Of a DNA stretch of 6,330 nucleotides, positions 1 through 5,306 are shown one piece after another; the stretch's first letter is position 1, and each line of letters opens with the position of its first letter. The notes under the pieces are model-generated. The model was not told the DNA's origin. It saw only the letters and a program-made list of their open reading frames with translations, and did no database searches. The DNA lies in the NCBI GenBank assembly GCA_011322515.1, contig DRMS01000140.1:1-6330 (forward strand), read 5' to 3'. This DNA comes from Leucothrix mucor (GTDB lineage: Bacteria; Pseudomonadota; Gammaproteobacteria; Thiotrichales; Thiotrichaceae). The translations under genes were made by a program, and so were the position numbers.

Positions 1-211
1 CGGGTGCTGATTTTCAATAATGTTAATTATATCTAATTGATATAAAAGAAAATAATTTGATGGCGTTTTAGACTTCTGAGAAAAAGCTACCTTAGCTTAT
101 ATGCAAGAGTGTTTGGATACCTCAATTATCCTATCTAACAACCCAAATCACCCTAGTGTTTCTTTCTAAATTAAGAAAAAATGAAGATTTACATTGTCCT
201 AAATCAACACC
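1..211. repeat. Dispersed ~210-bp intergenic repeat, copy 1
   Basis: This segment recurs in the same orientation at 5105-5306, with about 30 differences over roughly 205 positions counted by eye, and its right part recurs at 1471-1559 with two differences in 89. Two short stems survive between the full copies. The first is TTATATC/GATATAA at 27-33 and 39-45; in copy 3 one A-U pair becomes G-U. The second is AAGCTA/TAGCTT at 84-89 and 93-98; in copy 3 only the 3-nt loop differs. No open frame of useful length spans it. The left boundary may lie outside the window. Similarity to copy 3 stops at about 205 (after CCTAAATC), while similarity to copy 2 continues to 211. The family is unknown to me; it could be a miniature mobile element, a relic of one, or a structured RNA locus. 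Confidence 0.85.
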
Positions 212-344
212 TTCACAGATTTGACTTGTGGGTAACGATATGAGGTTAAGGAAGGTCATTCCACTCGAAGCAAAAATTCTGTGGTATTAATATCGGAAAA
301 TTACTCTGTACACGTTTCTATAGACATTCATTTATTAAATTTCC

Positions 345-397
345 GCACCCTTCGACTCCGCTCAGGGAGCTGTACCCTGAGCGGAGTCGAAGGGTGC
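345..397. repeat. Perfect 23-bp palindrome (TTCGAC...CTCAGG type), downstream of fur
   Basis: Two perfectly complementary 23-nt arms (345-367 and 375-397) flank a 7-nt loop. The arm contains CCTTCGACTCCGCTCAGGG, a form of the TTCGAC-n-GCTCAG palindromic repeat scattered through intergenic regions of many bacteria (family recognised from memory, not searched). It starts 37 bp past the fur stop codon, so a fur transcript would form a very stable hairpin there and could end or be stabilised at its 3' end. No strong U-run follows on the minus strand, only an AT-rich GGAAATTTAATAAATG tract, so it is not a textbook intrinsic terminator. A degenerate half copy lies at 1399-1426. Confidence 0.9.
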
Positions 398-434
398 AAT
401 TATTTATGTGAAAAACTATAACAGGACTTGAGAG

Positions 435-839
435 TTATTTGTTAATAAATTCGCCATAGAGGGTGAGGGAATGTTCTGATAAAACAAAACCATGCTCTTT
501 AGCTATTTCTAGCTGTCTTTGCTCTATAATTTCATCTCTAAATTCGATAATTTTTCCTGTTTTCAAGTCAACCATATGATCATGGTGACTACCTTCGTTT
601 AATTCAAAAACAGCCTGCTCACTTTCAAAGTTATGCCGTATAACCAAACCTGCTGCTTCAAACTGTGTCAATACACGATAGACTGTTGCTAAACCAACTT
701 TAGTGCCATCCGCGATTAATTTGTTATAAATTTCTTCTGCGCTGAAATGTTGCTGGTCTGAGCCTTCTAATAACGCTAAAATTTTAACTCTGGGTTGAGT
801 TATTTTTAATCCAGCATCCCTTATATTGTCTTTATTCAT
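435..839 (-). CDS. fur: Ferric uptake regulator Fur
   Basis: This is the iron-responsive transcriptional repressor of the Fur family, which binds operator DNA as an Fe(II)-loaded dimer in the cytoplasm. The N-terminal winged helix (about residues 1-80) carries the near-invariant recognition helix GLATVYRVLTQF (49-60). The C-terminal dimerisation and metal domain has HHDH at 85-88. His31, Glu79, Glu99, Glu106 and His123 sit where metal ligands are expected by comparison with E. coli and Pseudomonas Fur. It contains no cysteine at all: the usual CxxC or single-Cys position reads VDLKTGK, so there is no structural zinc-cysteine site, and the protein ends soon after, like the short Pseudomonas type. 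I chose the ATG at 837-839 (134 residues) because AAGAG lies 9 nt upstream and the distance to the AGLK motif fits homologs. An ATG at 846-848 would add three residues (MIA) but has poorer RBS spacing. The gene appears monocistronic, with a stable hairpin after its stop. Confidence 0.95.
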   Translation of the reverse strand: MNKDNIRDAGLKITQPRVKILALLEGSDQQHFSAEEIYNKLIADGTKVGLATVYRVLTQFEAAGLVIRHNFESEQAVFELNEGSHHDHMVDLKTGKIIEFRDEIIEQRQLEIAKEHGFVLSEHSLTLYGEFINK

Positions 840-901
840 AGCAATCATCTCTTATTCTTTATGTCTTTTTGGTATGTTGTATCTAAAATAAATGATCGGA
901 T

Positions 902-937
902 ATATTGCTTTTAATTAAGCATTATTGCAAGCAATAT
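902..937. promoter_or_regulatory. Dyad in the fur upstream region, candidate operator
   Basis: ATATTGCTT at 902-910 and AAGCAATAT at 929-937 form a perfect 9-bp inverted repeat around an 18-nt AT-rich centre, about 65 bp upstream of the fur start. The dyad overlaps the expected fur promoter: on the minus strand TTGATA (935-940) is a good -35, but the hexamer 17 nt further on (TAATTA) is a poor -10. By eye only about 11 of 19 positions fit the classical Fur box at the best register, so fur autoregulation is possible but not shown. Other redox or iron regulators could use the site. Confidence 0.3.
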
Positions 938-944
938 CAATAAA

Positions 945-969
945 ATGAAGGATACTTGGTGTCCTTCAT
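945..969 (-). terminator. Small hairpin with T-rich tail on the minus strand, weak terminator candidate
   Basis: ATGAAGGA (945-952) and TCCTTCAT (962-969) form a perfect 8-bp stem with a 9-nt loop. Read on the minus strand it is followed by TTTTATT, which looks like a weak intrinsic terminator. No minus-strand gene lies upstream of it in this window, so it may be a relic of the element that left the remnant at 1092-1388, or chance. Confidence 0.2.
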
Positions 970-1091
970 ATATCGAAAAAATAGATTACCCTTTGAAGGG
1001 GTTAAGGCTAGGATGATTAAAATCACCATGCATCTCTATAACTCTCATGATAAAATCAGCATTATTTCTATTTCTCTCAAACAAGCAATAA

Positions 1092-1388
1092 ATCCGAAAA
1101 ATATCAAACCAAAATACCTACAAAAGTCCTGTTCGTAAATTAGTAAAGTTTTTTGAACAAAGTAGAGGCCAATGGAAAGAAAAGCATCAAACCATAAAAA
1201 AGATAAATAAATATTTAAAAAATAGAATTCGTACCTTGCAATCCTCTAAAGCAAAGTGGAAGGAAGAGGCACTTGATTTAAGAAAGCAACTTAAGAAAAT
1301 AGCCAACCAGCAGAAAAAAGAAGTCTCATGCCCTAAACCTTTTAAAAAAACGGGCTGCCAACTTAAGGCGAGACAAGTAAAGTCATAG
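1092..1388 (+). pseudogene. Transposase N-terminal remnant, no start codon
   Basis: An open plus-strand frame of 98 codons runs from just after a TAA (1089-1091) to TAG at 1386-1388. It contains no ATG and no plausible RBS plus alternative start. The residues from about 1122 read KSPVRKLVKFFEQSR followed by a highly charged Lys/Arg/Gln-rich helix with repeated W-K-E and L-R-K-Q-L patterns, a predicted coiled coil. I recall this style from the N-terminal region of a family of large DDE transposases in gammaproteobacteria, which begin with a KLV-FF-SRD-WK-like motif, a charged coiled coil and then the catalytic core. Here the frame stops where the core should begin, so it would be a 3'-truncated and 5'-damaged relic. 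An overlapping frame beginning at a TTG near 956 ends where this one becomes recognisable, which would fit a frameshift. The family match is from memory and uncertain; a degraded hypothetical gene is the alternative. Confidence 0.4.
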
Positions 1389-1398
1389 CAAAAAGCCC

Positions 1399-1426
1399 GC
1401 ACCTTTCGACAAGTTCAGGGTGCAGG
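1399..1426. repeat. Half copy of the TTCGAC...CTCAGG repeat
   Basis: The motif CCTTTCGACAAGTTCAGGG, flanked by GCACC and GGTGC, matches one arm of the palindrome at 345-397 in its diverged TTCGACAAG-TTCAGG form. No inverted partner follows, so only a 5-bp stem is possible. It begins 10 bp after the stop of the transposase-like remnant. Confidence 0.6.
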
Positions 1427-1470
1427 TGAATAGACAGAAACATTAACTGTCCCGCCTTAAACTGGTAGCC

Positions 1471-1559
1471 CAATTATCTTATCTAACAACTCAAATCACC
1501 CTAGTGTTTCTTTCTAAATTAAGAAAAAATGAAGATTTACATTGTCCTAAATCAACACC
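1471..1559. repeat. Dispersed intergenic repeat, copy 2 (5'-truncated)
   Basis: These 89 bases match 123-211 of copy 1 at all but two positions (C/T changes at 131/1479 region and in AACAACCC/AACAACTC). The left half of the repeat, including both conserved stems, is absent. The match to copy 1 continues through AACACC, beyond the point where copy 3 diverges, so copies 1 and 2 are the closest pair. With copy 1 it brackets fur and the transposase-like remnant as direct repeats about 1.3 kb apart. Confidence 0.85.
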
Positions 1560-1599
1560 CGCCATGACGAAGAGAGTATCTTCATAGCTAATAATTACT

Positions 1600-1633
1600 C
1601 GTCATCCCCAAGGTGTTTTTATCGGGGATGACG
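1600..1633. repeat. CGTCATCCCC hairpin, REP-like palindrome
   Basis: CGTCATCCCC (1600-1609) and GGGGATGACG (1624-1633) form a perfect 10-bp stem with a 14-nt loop. This resembles the GTCATTCCCGC-type extragenic palindromes common in proteobacteria. It sits 40 bp after repeat copy 2 and belongs to no recognisable transcription unit, so a terminator role is not supported although an A-rich ATAAAAAAT tract follows. Confidence 0.55.
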
Positions 1634-1813
1634 GATAAAAAATATAAACTACTTTTCTTCCTTGCTGAGGAATGCCGAATGTAATCAGTGCTCATAAAAC
1701 AGCTATGTTTTTGAATTATAGTAAATCTTAGGCACTAACTAGGTAGATATACCAACTCATATTGTGCATTTCTCTATGCTAATTATGCAATACACCAAAG
1801 CTGGCACAGCTAA

Positions 1814-1936
1814 TAATTTAGCGGCTCATCATAGTGATTGACCTCGGTGAGGTAAACTGGTATCAATACAATCTAGTATAAAAAACGTTGGGCTTGCAGA
1901 TAACTAAACTATATTCGGTTGTGAGCCACTAAATTA
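1814..1936. repeat. 123-bp unit bounded by 15-bp inverted repeats, upstream of the exported protein gene
   Basis: TAATTTAGCGGCTCA (1814-1828) and TGAGCCACTAAATTA (1922-1936) are complementary at 14 of 15 positions and enclose 93 bp. Inside is a second small stem, ACCTC-GGT-GAGGT (1841-1853). The right arm ends 10 bp before the AGGAGG ribosome binding site of the gene at 1960. The unit could be a miniature inverted-repeat element, a DNA operator with two distant half sites, or the closing stem of a leader RNA. An RNA stem is possible only if transcription starts upstream of 1814; the promoter candidate at 1838-1866 would exclude the left arm. No clear target-site duplication is visible. Confidence 0.6.
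1838..1866 (+). promoter_or_regulatory. Candidate sigma-70 promoter of the small exported protein gene
   Basis: TTGACC (1838-1843), a 17-nt spacer and TATCAA (1861-1866) preceded by TGG give an extended -10 promoter about 90 bp before the ATG. The spacer contains the ACCTC/GAGGT dyad, a possible operator. A second, weaker option is TTGGGC (1888-1893), 16 nt and TATATT (1910-1915). Neither can be preferred from sequence alone. Confidence 0.3.
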
Positions 1937-1959
1937 AAATCTCTCTAGGAGGAGTATTC

Positions 1960-2271
1960 ATGAAACTTATTTCAACTAAATCTTTTGCATCCGCTCTAAT
2001 CATAGCAGTCCTTTCAGTAGGCACAGTATCAAGTTCATTTGCAGGCGATGATGCTGCGGCAGCCATCGCTGAAGCTAAAAAAGCAACAGGGGTTGCAAAA
2101 AAAGCAGGTTTTGAGTGGAAAAATTGGGGAGGGATGTATAAAAAAGCAGAAGCCGCCATTAAAGATGGTAAAGCTGATGTTGCGATTAAAATAGCCAAGC
2201 AACTAACTTTCCAAGGCTTGGCAGCACAGAAGCAAGCAGAAGCGGCTAAAACGGCTGGACCTCGCTTCTAA
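1960..2271 (+). CDS. Small exported helical protein, SoxXA-binding (SoxK/SAXB)-like
   Basis: This predicts a 103-residue periplasmic protein. A Sec signal peptide covers residues 1-28: Lys2 and Lys7, hydrophobic ALIIAVLSV, then SSFA before GDD. The mature 75 residues are Ala/Lys-rich and helical, with Trp53 and Trp56 in FEWKNWGGMYKKAEAA, then a KDGKADVAIKIAKQ segment, a Gln/Ala-rich helix and a C-terminal AGPRF. From memory this order (EW--G--KKAE, G-ADVAIK-A, Q---A--Q, AGP) matches the small SoxXA-binding proteins that assist the SoxXA cytochrome in thiosulfate oxidation. That assignment is inference, since no sox genes lie in the window. The start is firm: AGGAGG at 1947-1952 with 7 nt to the ATG, right before the signal peptide. 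The strong RBS suggests high expression. The gene stands alone, convergent with ppsA. The alternative is a generic helical periplasmic protein of unknown role. Confidence 0.6.
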   Translation: MKLISTKSFASALIIAVLSVGTVSSSFAGDDAAAAIAEAKKATGVAKKAGFEWKNWGGMYKKAEAAIKDGKADVAIKIAKQLTFQGLAAQKQAEAAKTAGPRF

Positions 2272-2325
2272 GAAACAAGTAAACAACAAAGTGGATACAA
2301 TAAATTTATAGTCTTTCAGATAAGT

Positions 2326-2452
2326 AATTTCACACTCTATAATGGAAATCTAACAAAATTTTATTTCCTGTTTTTTGATATTCAAGACATTGCAATGGGA
2401 GTTATGCGACCAGAGCAACAACATAGAAGATCGAAAAACAGAGAGTGAAATT
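2326..2452. repeat. 127-bp segment bounded by 13-bp inverted repeats in the convergent spacer
   Basis: AATTTCACACTCT (2326-2338) and AGAGAGTGAAATT (2440-2452) are complementary at 12 of 13 positions and enclose 101 bp. It lies between the 3' ends of the exported protein gene and ppsA. Its size is close to that of the unit at 1814-1936, and both left arms begin with AATTT, but the arm sequences otherwise differ. In an AT-rich spacer a pair like this may arise by chance. Confidence 0.35.
2344..2376 (+). terminator. Candidate intrinsic terminator of the exported protein gene
   Basis: GGAAAT (2344-2349) pairs with ATTTCC (2363-2368), extendable inward by two A-T pairs after two mismatches, and is followed by TG and a run of six T. 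It lies 72 bp after the stop at 2271. The stem is short and AT-rich, so termination would be modest. Confidence 0.35.
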
Positions 2453-2541
2453 GTTAGGTTAGTTTTTTATGACACTGCTCTTTCTGCCTCGTCTAAAATA
2501 AACTTTAAACCCCTGAAAAATAGTTAAATTACCCACAATAT

Positions 2542-4905
2542 CTACTGTGACAAATACAACCAAGTATCCACGACCGTATCAGGATTAAGTGAAATAGAGG
2601 TGATTTTTTGTTCTAGCAACCACGCTGCAAAGTCTGGATAATCCGAAGGACCTTGTCCGCAAATCCCTATATACTTCCCTTGCTTATGGCAGGCACTGAT
2701 TGCCATTTCTAGCATTTTCTTTACCGCAGGATTACGTTCATCAAATAAATGCGCGATTAGTCCTGAATCTCTATCTAATCCTAGCGTTAACTGAGTCATA
2801 TCATTAGAACCTATTGAGAAACCGTCAAAATAGGCTAAGAACTCTTCGGCTAACACAGCATTAGATGGTAATTCACACATCATCATCACTTTTAAACCAG
2901 CTTCACCGCGTTTTAAACCATTGCTTGCTAATAGATTGATCACTTGTTGCGCTTCTTCAAGGGTGCGACAAAATGGAATCATTATTTGCAGATTGGTTAA
3001 TCCCATCTCATTACGCACACGCTTAATTGCTTGGCATTCTAATTCAAAGCATTCATGAAATTCATCAGATAGATAACGTGATACACCGCGATAGCCAATC
3101 ATAGGATTTTCTTCATGTGGCTCAAATAAATCACCTGCTAATAAATTGGCATATTCATTGGTTTTAAAATCGGACAGGCGCACAATAACGTCTTTGGGTG
3201 AAAATGCAGCCGCTAAGGTGCTAATGCCTTCAACTAGTTTTTCTACATAAAAACTAACAGGGTCAGCATAGGCTGAGGTTTTTGCTAAGACTTGTTTTTT
3301 AATATTTTCAGGTAGCTCATCGTATTCAAGTAATGCTTTAGGATGTATCCCTATCATATTGTTAATGATAAATTCCAGCCTTGCCAAACCTATCCCCGCA
3401 TTAGGGATTTGTGCAAATGAAAAGGCGCGCGATGGATTGCCTATATTCATCATAATCTTGACAGGTAAATCGGGCAGGTTACCCGTATCGGTCTTAGTAT
3501 GTTTAAATTCAAGCTCACCTGCATACACAATTCCCGTATCACCTTCTGCACAAGAGGCGGTTACTTGTTGCCCATCAAGAATTACCCGTGTGGCATTGCC
3601 ACAGCCGACAATAGCAGGAACCCCTAATTCCCGTGCAATAATAGCAGCATGGCAAGTACGTCCCCCACGATTAGTCACAATGGCTGAGGCACGCTTCATA
3701 ATAGGCTCCCAATCAGGATCAGTCATATCGGTTACTAAAACATCGCCTTCCTTGACTTTATCCATTTGCTCAATACTGTCAATGACCTTCGCTATACCCT
3801 GTCCTATGCGCTGCCCTATGGCACGTCCTTCTACTAGTTTTTCTCCATGTTCTTTTAACTCATAGCGTTCAATCATAGTGCCTGTATTTTGACTTTCTAC
3901 CGTTTCAGGGCGTGCTTGTACAATATAGATTTTCTGGTTGCCGCCATCTAATGCCCATTCGATATCCATTGGATAACCATAGTGTTTTTCTATGCTAAGG
4001 GCTTGTCGAGACAGTTCTTCTATCTGACTATCATTAATACAAAACTGACTTCTTCTTTGCTGATCCACATCACGTGTTAAACAGGATTTATCATGTTCAA
4101 AATCATCAGAAAAAACCATTTCAATCGCTTTATCACCAAGTTGACGCTTTAAAATGGCAGGTCGTCCTGCTTCTATGGCAGGTTTATAGACATTAAATTC
4201 ATCAGGATTAACCGCACCTTGTACTACCGTTTCGCCTAATCCATAAGCACCTGTGATAAAAATAGAATCACGGAAACCTGATTCAGTATCCAGTGTAAAC
4301 ATCACCCCAGATGCGCCAATATCACTACGCACCATTTTCTGGATACCTGCCGAAAGCAATACTTTAGAATGATCAAAATCTTGGTGAACACGATAAGAAA
4401 TAGCGCGATCATTATAGAGCGAAGCAAACACTTCTTTGATGGCTGCAATAATGGCATCCAAGCCACGCACATTAAGAAACGTCTCCTGCTGACCTGCAAA
4501 TGAGGCATCGGGTAGATCTTCGGCGGTTGCTGATGAGCGCACCGCAACGGTTAAATTATCTCCAGATTCCTTTAGCATTTGCTGGTAGGCTGCACCAATA
4601 TCATCCAGTAAATCTTGTTGTAAACTGGCACTCATTATCCATGATCTAATCGTAGAACCTACTTTAGAAAGTTCAGTTATATTATTAATATCTAAACTAT
4701 TAAGTGCAGTATTTATTCGTTCTATTAGTTTATTTTCCGTTAAAAACCCGTGATACGCATGAGTCGTTGTAGCAAAGCCATTGGGAACAGATATGCCCAT
4801 AGTGGATAAATGACTAATCATTTCACCAAGTGATGCATTTTTTCCGCCAACCTCATTGACATCACTCATACTAAGATTATTAAACTCGATGATATTCTTA
4901 CGCAT
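2542..4905 (-). CDS. ppsA: Phosphoenolpyruvate synthase (pyruvate, water dikinase)
   Basis: This cytoplasmic enzyme converts pyruvate, ATP and water to PEP, AMP and phosphate, the entry step of gluconeogenesis. At 787 residues it is full length (E. coli PpsA is 792) and collinear with it. The ATP-grasp nucleotide-binding domain spans about 1-335, with VGGKNASLGEM at 19-29, AVRSSATAEDLPDASFAGQQ at 121-140 and IVQARPET at 328-335. The central phosphohistidine domain carries GGRTCHAAIIARELGVPA, with catalytic His419. The C-terminal PEP/pyruvate TIM barrel (about 470-787) has GLARLEF, MMCELPSNA, GSNDMTQL and GICGQGPSD, with the proton donor Cys749. No key residue is missing. The ATG at 4903-4905 fits homologs and has GAGG about 8 nt upstream. 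The usual regulator gene ppsR (DUF299) is not adjacent here. No clear terminator is visible before the convergent neighbour, and no clear promoter in the 200-bp leader. Confidence 0.98.
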   Translation of the reverse strand: MRKNIIEFNNLSMSDVNEVGGKNASLGEMISHLSTMGISVPNGFATTTHAYHGFLTENKLIERINTALNSLDINNITELSKVGSTIRSWIMSASLQQDLLDDIGAAYQQMLKESGDNLTVAVRSSATAEDLPDASFAGQQETFLNVRGLDAIIAAIKEVFASLYNDRAISYRVHQDFDHSKVLLSAGIQKMVRSDIGASGVMFTLDTESGFRDSIFITGAYGLGETVVQGAVNPDEFNVYKPAIEAGRPAILKRQLGDKAIEMVFSDDFEHDKSCLTRDVDQQRRSQFCINDSQIEELSRQALSIEKHYGYPMDIEWALDGGNQKIYIVQARPETVESQNTGTMIERYELKEHGEKLVEGRAIGQRIGQGIAKVIDSIEQMDKVKEGDVLVTDMTDPDWEPIMKRASAIVTNRGGRTCHAAIIARELGVPAIVGCGNATRVILDGQQVTASCAEGDTGIVYAGELEFKHTKTDTGNLPDLPVKIMMNIGNPSRAFSFAQIPNAGIGLARLEFIINNMIGIHPKALLEYDELPENIKKQVLAKTSAYADPVSFYVEKLVEGISTLAAAFSPKDVIVRLSDFKTNEYANLLAGDLFEPHEENPMIGYRGVSRYLSDEFHECFELECQAIKRVRNEMGLTNLQIMIPFCRTLEEAQQVINLLASNGLKRGEAGLKVMMMCELPSNAVLAEEFLAYFDGFSIGSNDMTQLTLGLDRDSGLIAHLFDERNPAVKKMLEMAISACHKQGKYIGICGQGPSDYPDFAAWLLEQKITSISLNPDTVVDTWLYLSQ

Positions 4906-4991
4906 ATTTAGACCTCAGTTTGGTTAGGAGATTCCAAGCAATGAATTTACCCATCTTACTTGCCCTTTTGTCCCTGCTTGAATCCTATCAG

Positions 4992-5010
4992 TCGTTGCGT
5001 AGAGCGACGA
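4992..5010. other. Hairpin in the ppsA upstream region
   Basis: TCGTTGC (4992-4998) and GCGACGA (5004-5010) form a 7-bp stem with one G-T position and a 5-nt loop, in the 200-bp gap between the ppsA start and repeat copy 3. It is GC-richer than its surroundings and could be an operator or a leader hairpin of ppsA. Apart from this, 4906-5104 holds only an unconvincing 53-codon plus-strand frame. Confidence 0.3.
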
Positions 5011-5104
5011 TACGGCTCTTGATATACTTCAATCAGGAGAAAAAAATCTGCGCAATATGGATACATTCATTACTTGAAACTTTCTTCGTTAGATTTAGAT
5101 AGAA

Positions 5105-5306
5105 CGGGGTGCTAATTTTCAATAATGTTAATTGTATCTGATTGATATAAAAAATAATTTGATGGTGTTTTATATTTCTGAGAAAAAGCTATCTTAGCTT
5201 GTATTCAAGAGTGTTCGAATACCTCAATTATCAACCTAACGCCTCAAATCATTTTGGTATTTCTTTCTAAATTTAAAAAAAATGAAGATTTACATTGTCC
5301 TAAATC
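5105..5306. repeat. Dispersed intergenic repeat, copy 3 (nearly full length)
   Basis: This aligns end to end with 1-205, with a 3-nt gap near 5150 and about 30 substitutions, and is the most diverged copy. Both short stems are kept: TTGTATC/GATATAA at 5132-5138 and 5144-5150, and AAGCTA/TAGCTT at 5186-5191 and 5195-5200. Similarity is strongest over the last 30 bases and stops abruptly after CCTAAATC. It is immediately followed by CCCCCTCC and a weak AAATCC/GGATTT pairing with T-rich tail (5302-5340), which belongs to this copy only. All three copies have the same orientation. Confidence 0.85.

Noticed and set aside
956..1138. Plus-strand 60-codon frame starting with TTG
   Set aside because: It starts inside a hairpin loop without an RBS, has no recognisable motif, and ends where the transposase-like frame begins; at most it is the frameshifted head of that relic.
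1187..1402. Minus-strand 71-codon Phe/Leu-rich frame
   Set aside because: Its hydrophobic composition is the complement of Lys-rich codons on the plus strand; no RBS.
1929..2198. Minus-strand 89-codon frame antisense to the small exported protein gene
   Set aside because: It lies opposite a gene with a signal peptide and an excellent RBS; its Ala-rich composition simply mirrors the Lys/Ala codons of the real strand.
3359..3865. Plus-strand 168-codon frame inside ppsA
   Set aside because: It is antisense to the conserved phosphohistidine region of ppsA, with no RBS or recognisable motif.
4302..4547. Second minus-strand frame within ppsA
   Set aside because: It overlaps the intact ATP-binding region in another frame, so it is a shadow and not a frameshift piece.
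4906..5104. Promoter for ppsA
   Set aside because: No hexamer pair with acceptable match and 16-18 nt spacing could be found by eye on the minus strand.
1..5306. CRISPR-like array from the repeated segments
   Set aside because: The repeats are about 200 bp, three in number and kilobases apart, with no regular spacers and no cas genes.
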